Assembly (NCBI RefSeq): GCF_027571405.1
Contig: NZ_CP092968.1
Coordinates: 2,170,001-2,234,000, forward strand
Source: Methylocystis parvus OBBP
GTDB lineage: Bacteria; Pseudomonadota; Alphaproteobacteria; Rhizobiales; Beijerinckiaceae
Reading direction: 5' to 3'
DNA: 64,000 nt
Part shown: positions 20,041 through 28,725 of the stretch, piece by piece
Layout of the letters: every line of letters begins with the position of its first letter
Numbering within the stretch: the stretch's first letter is position 1
Made by a program: the position numbers and the translations under genes
Notes under the pieces: model-generated
What the model was told of the DNA's origin: nothing
Databases searched by the model: none
The model's input: only the letters and a program-made list of their open reading frames with translations

Positions 20041-21911
20041 GCGCTGACTCTCGTTTCTTCATCCAGTGGATGCCGCTCCAAATTGGCGCCGCCTTGCGCT
20101 TGATAGAGTGCGGCATATACGCCGTTGGCTCTGACGAGCCTTTCGTGTGTGCCCCGCTCTATAATGCTTCCCTTGTCGAGAACGATAATTTCATTGGCAT
20201 GCATCAACGAACTCAATCGATGCGAAATGATAATCGTCGCCTGCGCCTTGGTCGCGTCGCGCAAGGCGCGTCGGACCTGATGTTCCGTAGATGCGTCGAT
20301 TGCCGATGTGGCGTCATCAAAAATCAATATTTTCGGCTTTGGAACCATTCCGCGCGCAATCGAAACACGTTGCCTCTGCCCGCCGGAAAGGTTCACGCCC
20401 CGCTCACCGACCCGTGTGGCGTAACCGGCGGGAAGAGTGCCGATGAACCCGTGAATCTGAGCCGTCAACGCCGCGTCGACAAGTTCATGCTCTTCTGCGT
20501 CCGGGTCTACATAAGCCACGTTGCTCGCGACGCTGTCGTCGAACAAGAAAACATCCTGCTGAATGATCCCGACTACGTTGCGCAATGAGTCGAGCGTTAT
20601 ATTTCGTACGTCCTGTCCGTCGATCGTAATTCGTCCCGTCGTGACATCATAGAAGCGAGGGATGAGATGCGCGAGGGTCGACTTTCCGGAGCCGGAAGGC
20701 CCTACGATACCGAGCGTCTGCCCGCATTTCAGCTGAAACGAGATCTTATTGAGGATAAGAGGCGCGCTCCGATCATACCCAAAACTGACGTCTTCGAAAC
20801 GCAAGACGCCTTTGTCGACAACCAGCTCCCTTGCGTCGAAACTATCGTGAACCGTCGGCGGGAGGTCGAGAATCTCGAACAAGCGCTTCCCCGACGAGAT
20901 TGCGCGCGCAGACGAGTTCATAATCATCCCGACCTGCCGAACCGGCATTTGCAGCAGCGTCATGAACGTCAGGAACTCTGTGAGTTGTCCTATCGTGATC
21001 TGACCTGCCGCCACACGCCGGCCCCCAACCCACAACACGGCGATCATCGCTAGATAATAACCGGCGGTAATCATCGTCATGCCGCTCGCGCGGACGCGAA
21101 TGCGCTCGTTCGAAAGCGAAAGCGCGGCGTCGCCAGCCGTATCGAATTTGCGAATTTCAAAATTCTGCGAGGAAAAGGCGCGCACGACGCGACTTCCCTG
21201 TAGATTTTCCTCCATCACCCGCGTCAGTTGGCCAAGCTGCTCTTGCAGACGCGTCCATGCTCGACGAAGCGACAGCCCCATGCGCCCCGCCCTCCAGCCG
21301 ATTACGGGAACGAAGCTTAAAGTCACAAGCGCGAGCGTCACGTCTTCACTGAAAAGAAGAAACGACCCAAAAGAAACGAGCAAGACGAGAGAAATGCAGC
21401 GCTGCATTCCATTTTCAATAAATCCACGCACGCCCTCGAGATCCAACATGCCGCGGGTGATCAACTCTCCCGAGTGAATGCGGTCATGAAAATCGAACCC
21501 CAATCGCTGGAGCTTCTCAAAAAAAGCGACGCGTAAATCTCTGCCGATCGCCTGTGCGATGAGTTCGCTTTGATATCCCGAAATCATTTGAAAGAGGCCG
21601 CGAAAGGATGCAGCCGCGACCAGGAGGAGGGAGGCAAAAGAGAGAGTTTGGATCACGGCGTCGGACGAAACGTCGTGATTTTGCAACAATGAATGGGCCG
21701 TGTCCACCGAGGCGCCGAGTAAATGTGGGATTGCAAGGTTGGAGATCGACGCTGCGAGGCTGGTGGCCGTCGCCAAGGCGAAACGCCACGGATAGCGAAA
21801 AACGAGCCCTATCACGCGTAGGAGAGTTTCTTTTCCATTTTCCAAAGCCGCGCCTTTAAGATTGTCGAGATCCGGGATAGGAGAGGACTTCATATGTTTG
21901 CGCATGGTCAT
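20037..21911 (-). CDS. ABC exporter half-transporter, degenerate ATPase partner
   Basis: The 624-residue type I exporter has membrane helices in about residues 40-330 and an ATPase with Walker A GPSGSGKST (about 401), canonical signature LSGGQRQR (about 507), and Walker B ILIFDDATSAIDA, where Asp replaces the catalytic Glu; the H-loop is IIISHRL. It is cotranslated with its partner downstream and with the acyl-CoA-dehydrogenase-like gene upstream, both through 4-bp ATGA overlaps. By analogy with characterised heterodimers this subunit supplies LSGGQ to the hydrolytic site and Walker motifs to the non-hydrolytic site. The coupling to a flavoprotein gene suggests export of a product or toxic intermediate of that enzyme, which is inference. 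Confidence 0.88.
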   Translation of the reverse strand: MTMRKHMKSSPIPDLDNLKGAALENGKETLLRVIGLVFRYPWRFALATATSLAASISNLAIPHLLGASVDTAHSLLQNHDVSSDAVIQTLSFASLLLVAAASFRGLFQMISGYQSELIAQAIGRDLRVAFFEKLQRLGFDFHDRIHSGELITRGMLDLEGVRGFIENGMQRCISLVLLVSFGSFLLFSEDVTLALVTLSFVPVIGWRAGRMGLSLRRAWTRLQEQLGQLTRVMEENLQGSRVVRAFSSQNFEIRKFDTAGDAALSLSNERIRVRASGMTMITAGYYLAMIAVLWVGGRRVAAGQITIGQLTEFLTFMTLLQMPVRQVGMIMNSSARAISSGKRLFEILDLPPTVHDSFDARELVVDKGVLRFEDVSFGYDRSAPLILNKISFQLKCGQTLGIVGPSGSGKSTLAHLIPRFYDVTTGRITIDGQDVRNITLDSLRNVVGIIQQDVFLFDDSVASNVAYVDPDAEEHELVDAALTAQIHGFIGTLPAGYATRVGERGVNLSGGQRQRVSIARGMVPKPKILIFDDATSAIDASTEHQVRRALRDATKAQATIIISHRLSSLMHANEIIVLDKGSIIERGTHERLVRANGVYAALYQAQGGANLERHPLDEETRVSA

Positions 21912-23134
21912 GCGCTCTCCGCTCTAAGCGCAGGATGAATCGAAAACTCGGACAAACTTGATCCCGCATTTAGGAAAGAGGCGTCCGCGGCCAGTTTGCG
22001 CACGACATCGGAGCCGGGCGGATGATTGGGGCCGAATTGAACGTCTCGGAAGTAGCGTTCCAGCGGATATTCGCGGCTGAGACCCGCATTTCCCATGGTC
22101 CCCGCGGCCAACTCGACGGCCTTTTTCGCATGATTGCGAACGATCACTTTTGAAATTCCCGCGTCGACATCGAGCTCCCGCTCCGCACCGTTCTCGAAAT
22201 CGTCGACAATGCTTAGGTTAAGCCTCTCCGCAACACGAATCAGCGTCTCGATTTGGCCCACTTTGTCGCGCACATGCTCAAGCTTCGACAACGGATAGCC
22301 GAGACTTCCCGGGGAGCGTTCCTGCAGATAAGTGACCAAGAAATTACGCGCCGCTTTCGCGATCCCGAGATATATGGCGTTCCATGTGACGATGGACAAG
22401 CCTTTGACGACCACGGCGTCGCCACCGGACTTACGATTGTCGAACTGCCCGACGAGACAGTCTTCGGGAACGAAGACATTATCCAGAATCAAATCATGGC
22501 TTGCCGTTCCTCTTAGCCCGACGTAATCCCAGTTTTCAATGATCGAGATACCGGGCGAGTCGGCGGTGATGAAATAGGATCCACGAATATTTTCTTCATT
22601 GCTGGCCGCGACGGTGAACCACCTCAAGCCGACAGAACCAGTTGCATAACGCTTGTGTCCAGAGACACGCCATCCGCCTGGAACCCTTCTTGCAACCGTA
22701 TTCAATACGCCGGAACCGCGCACGGGAGATCCGAGTTCGGGTTCGTAGTTCAGAGAATTTATGAGAGAGAGCCGTTCGAGCGACTCCCGGGCGACTTTCG
22801 TATAGAGCGAAGTCGGCCATGATTTCGAACGCGCTTGTGCGCCATGCAGATTGAAATACATCGAAACCACCAAAGCCGTCGATGCGTCAGCTTGTGCGAC
22901 CTGGTCGAGAAGGTGGATATGATCGCGCAACCCACCGCCGAATCCCCCATGTTCGCGACCGATCGGCAGCGCAAGAAATCCATGCCGATGCAGAACTTCA
23001 TAGTTTTCATAGGCGAATGAGCCGGACCGATCATAGTCGGGCGCTCGTTCGGCAAAGCCGCGCACTATTTGCGGCAGTTTGTCCCATTCGGGCGCCAGCT
23101 TTTCTTTTATGATAGACGACTCAACGGCTGTCAT
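21908..23134 (-). CDS. Acyl-CoA-dehydrogenase-fold flavoprotein (SfnB/DszC-like)
   Basis: The 408-residue protein shows the acyl-CoA dehydrogenase fold: an N-terminal helical domain with GFLALPIGREHGGFGGGL, the middle beta domain with GWRVSGHKRYATGS and WDYVGLRGTASHDLILDNVFVP, and a C-terminal helical domain. The position that normally carries the catalytic Glu in a YEGT-like motif reads RDVQFGPNHPPGSD, so an ordinary dehydrogenation is unlikely. Loss of that Glu is seen in the flavin-dependent monooxygenase branch (DszC, SfnB, HpaH-type). With an SsuE/MsuE-like reductase gene 146 bp upstream, an FMNH2-using sulfur-compound monooxygenase is the best guess. Its stop overlaps the exporter start by 4 bp. 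The substrate is unknown. Confidence 0.75.
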   Translation of the reverse strand: MTAVESSIIKEKLAPEWDKLPQIVRGFAERAPDYDRSGSFAYENYEVLHRHGFLALPIGREHGGFGGGLRDHIHLLDQVAQADASTALVVSMYFNLHGAQARSKSWPTSLYTKVARESLERLSLINSLNYEPELGSPVRGSGVLNTVARRVPGGWRVSGHKRYATGSVGLRWFTVAASNEENIRGSYFITADSPGISIIENWDYVGLRGTASHDLILDNVFVPEDCLVGQFDNRKSGGDAVVVKGLSIVTWNAIYLGIAKAARNFLVTYLQERSPGSLGYPLSKLEHVRDKVGQIETLIRVAERLNLSIVDDFENGAERELDVDAGISKVIVRNHAKKAVELAAGTMGNAGLSREYPLERYFRDVQFGPNHPPGSDVVRKLAADASFLNAGSSLSEFSIHPALRAESA

Positions 23135-23280
23135 TATTTGCCCTTTGTCCAGTTCTCGCTCCGCGCTCGCTGTCGAACGTTGGCGACCTCAGACGCGACT
23201 TGGTTCGAAGATTGTCCTACCGAGATCGTTGTGAGGCGGCTGTCTGCGAGAAAGTGGGTTCTGCATCGATCTTTCGGGAA

Positions 23281-23859
23281 CTACACGACCACGGCTGCTT
23301 TCTCTTCGATCGACCGTGCATTGGATCGCGTCCGCAGGACATTCTTGAACTCTGCGGCGAGGGCGTCGATGCGCGTCAGCGAGTCGCTGTCCACGATTTT
23401 CCCCTCGGCGTAATTGGCGTCACTGACGAACACGCCGGTAGGAAGCGTAAGAGCGCTGAAAAATCCAAAGAGCGGGCGCAACTGATGCTCGATCGACAGC
23501 GCATGCCGCGTCCCACCGCCTGTCGCTGCGAGCGCCACCGGCTTCCCGGCGAGCTTCAACGGATCGACGAAATCGATCAGATGTTTGAAGAGACCGGGAT
23601 AGGATGCTTTGTAAATCGGCACGGCTACGATCAAACCGTCCGCATTTTCGATCGCCTCGACGATGCGAGCTGCTTCTGGAGGCAGGTGGTCGCGCTGATA
23701 GGCGCCGCCGAGACCCGGACCCGCATCGATGATGTCGAAGACGGTCGTCGACACGCCCGGCTCGATGCGCAAAGACTCGAGGATTGTCCCCAACAGGATT
23801 TGGGATTTCGAGGGACGGTGGGTGTTTCCAGAAATGCCAACCAAGCGAAATTTAGACAT
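23281..23859 (-). CDS. NAD(P)H-dependent FMN reductase, SsuE/MsuE-like
   Basis: The 192-residue flavodoxin-fold reductase has the flavin-phosphate loop GISGNTHRPSKSQ at the N terminus, ADGLIVAVPIYKASYPGLFKHLIDFV, and GKPVALAATGGGTRHAL. It supplies reduced FMN to two-component monooxygenases of sulfonate, sulfone or DMS metabolism. Candidate partners in this window are the flavoprotein at 21908-23134 and the LLM monooxygenase at 28726-30078. AAGGAG precedes ATG 23859. Its upstream region is divergent from the second ABC exporter pair and carries the repeat TATCT-N3-AGATA. Family is clear; SsuE and MsuE cannot be told apart from motifs alone. Confidence 0.88.
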   Translation of the reverse strand: MSKFRLVGISGNTHRPSKSQILLGTILESLRIEPGVSTTVFDIIDAGPGLGGAYQRDHLPPEAARIVEAIENADGLIVAVPIYKASYPGLFKHLIDFVDPLKLAGKPVALAATGGGTRHALSIEHQLRPLFGFFSALTLPTGVFVSDANYAEGKIVDSDSLTRIDALAAEFKNVLRTRSNARSIEEKAAVVV

Positions 23860-24329
23860 ATTCGGCTCCTTGCCTTCTCTCTCGCGTGCGCGAATTTTAA
23901 ATTCGCTTATTTCTATCTGTAAGATATGATATAGTCAACGGCGGCGCGCTTTTCGTCAGAGCGTGGCGATTTGAGGCGCCTGGCGTCGCAGAAGAAGATG
24001 ATTCTTTATTTAAAATAAGATGTTATATTATGCCAGCGGGCCGACGCTCCAGCCTTGCGCGATTGAGATCGCGGCGGCCTTCGCCAAACGACTTTCTCCA
24101 ATTAAGTTGACTTATACGATTGATTTTATATCTAATGAGTTGACGGCCGCGGGCGTCATTTTAAGTCTTCAGCAAAAATTGCTGGCGGCGGATAACGTTG
24201 CACGGTCGCAAGCCCCGTCCGCGTTCTGGGCGGAGCTAGAAGAATGCGGCGTTGGTTCGCATGAACGATTTGTCTGCCTTCGCCTGGATGCATCGACTGG
24301 GGCGTCGGTTGACATCAGACGAAAAGAAG
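23860..24329. other. Divergent AT-rich promoter region
   Basis: This 470-base gap separates the divergent FMN reductase and exporter genes. It is richer in A+T than its surroundings and holds two palindromic elements: TATCT-GTA-AGATA at 23914-23926 and the near-perfect palindrome TTATTTAAAATAA at 24006-24018. A possible 106-codon plus-strand ORF at 24020-24340 has no recognisable features and runs into the exporter gene. Confidence 0.45.
23914..23926. promoter_or_regulatory. Candidate operator TATCT-N3-AGATA
   Basis: A 5-bp inverted repeat with a 3-nt centre lies about 55 bp before the FMN reductase start. The same arrangement, with 7-bp arms, occurs at 34140-34156 before the TonB receptor gene. 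This suggests a shared regulator, but two sites are weak evidence. Confidence 0.35.
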
Positions 24330-26105
24330 ATGCCCCGTAACGCAATGCCCACACTGCCGCTGTGGAACTCCCTCGAGAGACTCGGCCCGTTTTTGTCGCC
24401 CTATCGCCGCCGATGGGCGTGGGCGCTTGCGGCGCTCGCTTCTGCGCATCTCATCGAAGCCAACTTTCCACTTCTCTTGAAAGATTGGATCAATCGTCTC
24501 GCCTCAGGCGGATCTGACGTGACGGTCTCTCTGATCGGGGTTATCGGGGTCGCAGCCTTGCGTTATGCGGCGATCAGCTTTGGAAGGAGGCGGAACGCTC
24601 TTGTGAGCGTCGATCTCGCACGCGATTTGCGCACAGGCGCCTTTGGCCATCTACAGAGGCAAGGAGCGGAATTTTTTGCCGCCTTCCCTCTCGGTGATTT
24701 GATGGCGCGAGCAACGAACGATATCGAATCGATCCGACTGTTTTTCCGGGGGGCCTTTCAACAACTCGTCGCGATCGTCGCGGTAATGACGATTGCGCCC
24801 ATATTCATGGTCGCGCAGTCGCCATTGCTGACATGTTTCGTCTTCGCGGTGATGGTCGTCACAGGCGCGCTTTCGTGGGCGCTCGCCAAGTCGATTCGCA
24901 AAAAAGCTCAGATTGTTCAGGCGGAATTCGGCGCCTTGACGGATGAGGCGCGCCGCAGCTTCAGCGGCATCAGGACAATCCACGCGCACGCGCTCGAGGA
25001 ATCCGAGATTTCTCGCTTCTCCCGCAACGCGACGTCTTATGCAGTCGCCAACGACGACATGGCGCGATTACGAGGGTTTTTGGATACGCTCATGTCAGCG
25101 AGCGCAGGCGTGACGACTTTGCTTGTCGTCGGAGTCGGCGGCTCGCAAGTTCAGAACGCCGAATTGACGCTCGGCGCGCTGACTGCTTTCCTCCTCTATT
25201 GCGGCATGATGCTCGGCGTCCTGAAGAACAGCGGCAATGCGATTTTTGCGTTGCTGAAGGCGTCTGCCGCTTGCACAAGACTTTTCGAAATTCTGGATAG
25301 ACAGCCGGAAATCATCGATGCTGAGGACGCTATGCAGAACGTCGAGATTAGAGGCAGCGTGCTTGTCGACAATTTGACCTTCTGCTATCCCAACGGCCGC
25401 CTCGCTCTCGTCGACGTTACCATGAGGATCCAGCCGGGAGAACTCATCGTAATCGTCGGCCGCGTCGGAGACGGCAAGACGACGCTCTTGCGGCTCTTGA
25501 CACGTCAGCTCGAGCCAAGCGGAGGCGCGATTTTTCTCGATGGAATCGATATTCGACGCGTGTCGTTGAAGCGGCTGCGCAACGGGTTGACGTTTGTCCG
25601 GCAGGACCCGTTTTTGTTCTCGACGTCTTTTGCGGAGAATATCTCCTACGACGACCCTGATCGATCCGAGGAACTCATATGGGCGGCGTCCCGCGCCGCC
25701 GCGCTCGAAGAGACGATACGTCGCGGCCCGAAGGGCTTGGCGACGCCTGTCGGCGAAAAAGGGCTGAGCCTGTCGGGCGGCCAGAAGCAGCGGACTAGCC
25801 TTGCGCGCGGACTCATTCGCGAAGCGCCTGTTTTGCTCCTGGACGATTGCTTCTCAGCTCTCGACACGCAAACTGAGGCGCGTGTCTTATCCCGGATAAG
25901 GATGCTCCGAAAAGGCGCGACCACGATCATTGTCACGCATCGCGTTTCCACAGCGCGCCATGCGGATCGTATCTTCGTATTGGATCGCGGCCGGGTGGCG
26001 GAAACCGGGGGCCACGACGAATTACGATGTAAAGGCGGCCTTTACGCGGACCTGCTACGGCGACAGGAGGCTTACCCCTCACCGGCTGGCGGAGACGCGG
26101 AATGA
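24330..26105 (+). CDS. ABC exporter half-transporter, degenerate ATPase partner (second pair)
   Basis: From ATG 24330 the protein has 591 residues: a type I exporter membrane domain (about 15-305) and an ATPase with Walker A GRVGDGKTT (about 376), canonical signature LSGGQKQR (about 480), and Walker B VLLLDDCFSALDT, in which Asp stands for the catalytic Glu; the H-loop is IIVTHRV. The frame extends back to 24252, but the extra 26 residues look non-native, and AAGAAG just before 24330 is a weak ribosome site. It is cotranslated with 26102-27958 (ATGA overlap) and forms the second heterodimeric pair of the island, in the same degenerate-then-complete gene order as the first pair. Confidence 0.85.
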   Translation: MPRNAMPTLPLWNSLERLGPFLSPYRRRWAWALAALASAHLIEANFPLLLKDWINRLASGGSDVTVSLIGVIGVAALRYAAISFGRRRNALVSVDLARDLRTGAFGHLQRQGAEFFAAFPLGDLMARATNDIESIRLFFRGAFQQLVAIVAVMTIAPIFMVAQSPLLTCFVFAVMVVTGALSWALAKSIRKKAQIVQAEFGALTDEARRSFSGIRTIHAHALEESEISRFSRNATSYAVANDDMARLRGFLDTLMSASAGVTTLLVVGVGGSQVQNAELTLGALTAFLLYCGMMLGVLKNSGNAIFALLKASAACTRLFEILDRQPEIIDAEDAMQNVEIRGSVLVDNLTFCYPNGRLALVDVTMRIQPGELIVIVGRVGDGKTTLLRLLTRQLEPSGGAIFLDGIDIRRVSLKRLRNGLTFVRQDPFLFSTSFAENISYDDPDRSEELIWAASRAAALEETIRRGPKGLATPVGEKGLSLSGGQKQRTSLARGLIREAPVLLLDDCFSALDTQTEARVLSRIRMLRKGATTIIVTHRVSTARHADRIFVLDRGRVAETGGHDELRCKGGLYADLLRRQEAYPSPAGGDAE

Positions 26106-27958
26106 AGCCCGCTGTCGATGCGCTTGCGGATGCGGCTTCGTTTCTCCACGTCGGTTCTCGCGCCCGAAATACCTGCCAGTGGAGCATCGCGCGGCTTTGG
26201 CCGTGGCTGAGGCCTTTCGGCCCCACGCTTTTGCAGGCGACGTTTTGCGCGACAATTGGCGCATCGGCGGCAATCCTGGCGCCGGTCGTCGTCGGCAGAG
26301 TCGTCATCGATCACATTCTGCTATCGCAACGCGTGAGCCCCGCACCCGATTTCGGCCAGCAGGCGTGGACCGACTGGCTGGCCGCCCAGACGGGCGCAGC
26401 CCCGCTATTCGCCGCATGTGCGCTGGCCGCACTCTGGATTATCTTGTCGGTCATATGCGGCACTATCTCCCAGCGCCTGTTTTCACAGGCGTCGTATATG
26501 AGCGTCGGCCAACTTCGCATCGCCCTGTTCGCGCGCGTCGAGCGTCTTCCGCCGTCGTTTTTCGACCGGATGCCAATCGGGCATGTGCTAACCCGCGTGA
26601 TGGGAGATGTCGAAAGTCTGAGCGATCTACTGGCAGGCCTCTCCTCCCTAGCTGGAAGCCTGGCGCCCTTCGTTATTGCCACGACAGTCATGCTTGGCGT
26701 CGACGCTCGCATGACCGTGGAGCTTACTCCTTTCATCCTATTGGCGGCGCTCGCGAACCTCGCCTTCCGGCGACTGACGGGGCGTCTTTATCACGATATT
26801 CGCGACATGCTGTCTCAACTCAACGCATATTTGCACGAGAATATTTCTGGCATCGAGATCGTTCAATCGTCGGGAAGAGAAGAGATCAACCTCTCGCGCT
26901 TCGTCGCTCTCGCGGATGAGTCCAACCGTTTTGAAGGGCGCGCCGTTCGTATCGAAACCAGCTACTATCCGTTCATAGACAGCCTTTCCTATCTCGCGAT
27001 AGGCGCGATTTTGTGGATCGGCGGCGCTCATATCGCAAACGGGGCGACGACATTGGGGTCGGTCGTCCTGTTCATTCAGTTCAGCGATATGCTGTTTCGC
27101 CCGATCGTGGCGCTCGCCGAGCAAGCCAATAATTTGTTTCGCGCGCGCGCCGCATGCGAAAGAATTTTTCAGCTGCTGGATCACGAGGAAGCCCTGCGTT
27201 GTCCTGATGTTTTTTTACCTTTGCCAAACTTCGTTCGCGGCAAGATCGAGTTCAAAAATCTTTGCTTCCGATACCCGGACGGCGTGGAGGCTCTTTCGCA
27301 GATCAACTTCACTGTGAATCCGGGTGAGAGCGTCGCCATTGTCGGACCGACTGGATCTGGAAAAACAACTCTGGCGCGGCTCGTTTGCCGTTTCTACGAT
27401 ATGCCGGATGGATCGCTGTTTATCGATGATGTCGATATCATGCAGATTTCGCCGGCCGACATTCGTCGTCGCGTCGGAATAGTGTTCCAGGATTTTCATA
27501 TCTTCGCAGGCACCATCTATGAGAACATAGCGCTCGGCGACGAACGCATCACGTTGGAGAAAGCGATGGTCGCCGCCGAAGCGGCGTCAGCGCTGCCTTT
27601 TGTCCAGGCCCTCCCAAACGGATTCGCCACGATTCTCGGTGATCGCGGACACGATCTCTCGCAAGGTCAGCGGCAGCTTCTCGCTCTGGCGAGAGTGATT
27701 GCGCGCGATCCTGAAGTTTTGATTCTTGACGAAGCCACCGCGAACATCGATATGAAGACCGAGGAGATCGTTCAAGACGCTTTGGCGAAAATGAAGGTTA
27801 ACCGCACCACGATCATCATCGCGCATCGATTGAGAACGATACGCGAGGCTGATCGCATCGTTGTTCTCGATCGAGGACGCATTGTCGAGACCGGAAGTCA
27901 TGACCATCTGATTGCACAAGGCGGCTTATATAAAACGCTTTATGATTTACAGAAATAA
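26102..27958 (+). CDS. ABC exporter half-transporter, catalytically complete ATPase partner (second pair)
   Basis: The 618-residue protein has an exporter membrane domain (about 45-345) and an ATPase with Walker A GPTGSGKTT (about 414), altered signature LSQGQRQLL (about 519), Walker B VLILDEATANIDM with the catalytic Glu, and H-loop IIIAHRL. Paired with the upstream subunit, it gives one consensus site and one degenerate site. A long loop between the first two helices (about 75-100) is unusual relative to the first pair. The gene lies divergent to the FMN reductase operon and probably shares its regulation. The substrate cannot be inferred; lipid, drug and peptide exporters share this fold. 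Confidence 0.87.
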   Translation: MKPAVDALADAASFLHVGSRARNTCQWSIARLWPWLRPFGPTLLQATFCATIGASAAILAPVVVGRVVIDHILLSQRVSPAPDFGQQAWTDWLAAQTGAAPLFAACALAALWIILSVICGTISQRLFSQASYMSVGQLRIALFARVERLPPSFFDRMPIGHVLTRVMGDVESLSDLLAGLSSLAGSLAPFVIATTVMLGVDARMTVELTPFILLAALANLAFRRLTGRLYHDIRDMLSQLNAYLHENISGIEIVQSSGREEINLSRFVALADESNRFEGRAVRIETSYYPFIDSLSYLAIGAILWIGGAHIANGATTLGSVVLFIQFSDMLFRPIVALAEQANNLFRARAACERIFQLLDHEEALRCPDVFLPLPNFVRGKIEFKNLCFRYPDGVEALSQINFTVNPGESVAIVGPTGSGKTTLARLVCRFYDMPDGSLFIDDVDIMQISPADIRRRVGIVFQDFHIFAGTIYENIALGDERITLEKAMVAAEAASALPFVQALPNGFATILGDRGHDLSQGQRQLLALARVIARDPEVLILDEATANIDMKTEEIVQDALAKMKVNRTTIIIAHRLRTIREADRIVVLDRGRIVETGSHDHLIAQGGLYKTLYDLQK

Positions 27959-27977
27959 GCAAAAAAATAGGTGCTTA
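27956..27977 (+). terminator. Weak stem overlapping the exporter stop codon
   Basis: TAAGCA, which includes the stop codon, pairs with TGCTTA across a 10-nt A-rich loop. The stem is only 6 bp and AT-rich, so its role in termination is uncertain. Confidence 0.3.
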
Positions 27978-28117
27978 CTCTATTTCTCGTCAAGTCGTAA
28001 ATTTAGTATCTAAAAAATTGCGCCGCCGTGCAGAGGAGCGTTGTAGCAGACATTGCGACCATCACGGCTTCCTCGGAAAGCAAGCATCAAAATCTCCGAT
28101 AGCCATTGCAAGCCCTT

Positions 28118-28440
28118 TCAAGGCGCGGGAAAGCCATGAATTTGATGTACATCGTTCAGGCGGGTTTCGATCTCCGACGTGACGGCGATGTCCCGCGAGG
28201 CGAGGTTGGATTTCAGTTGCGCGATCGTTGTCGCATCGAAAATGTTCGACGTGACGAAAGATCGGCTGGCGGAACAGCGCAATTTTCCGCGGTATCGATC
28301 ATGTTGATGCCGGAACCCAAGGCAAGATAGAGCTGAGTATATCCATCTGCCTCACTATTCTGCCGTCCCCAGGTCGTGACGCCGAGAGCGAGTGAAGAAA
28401 CCAGAATGCCTGTGCGTCCAAGTGGGCGGTAGCGCGCCAT
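28118..28440 (-). pseudogene. Aldo/keto reductase remnant with internal deletion
   Basis: The first 50 or so codons from ATG 28440 read as a typical aldo/keto reductase N terminus (YRPLGRTGILVSSLALGV, then GINMIDTAE). After a frame change near 28280 the sequence continues in another frame as a typical C terminus (FVTSNIFDATTIAQLKSN, ending VHQIHGFPAP at the TGA at 28118-28120). The central barrel, about 200 residues, is missing. The gene is therefore a deletion derivative with both ends kept. It lies downstream of the LLM monooxygenase and may once have belonged to the same catabolic unit. Confidence 0.8.
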
Positions 28441-28725
28441 TCTTTATCCTCTTACACTCGCCAACAAACATTTCGACGTCAGTTCAGAGCCTCAAAGGGC
28501 ATGAATATACTAGGCGGCATACAGCGGGGCCCCTGCGGCGACCAGAATGCTTCTCTCGCGTCCTCCCAATCCACTTTCATCGACGCGCCCGTTCGTTGTT
28601 GGAAAATCGACAAGAAAGACAGGGTCGAATATTTCCGCACTCGATCTCCAGGCGTCTGGCGCACTTGGAGAGTGGGGGACTGAAGGCCAAAACGCCGCCC
28701 CGCCGCTCGCCCAAACGTTTCGTTA

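Noticed and set aside
24020..24340. 106-codon plus-strand ORF before the second exporter pair
   Set aside because: No domain, AT-rich start, and it overlaps the exporter start. It was left as part of the promoter region.
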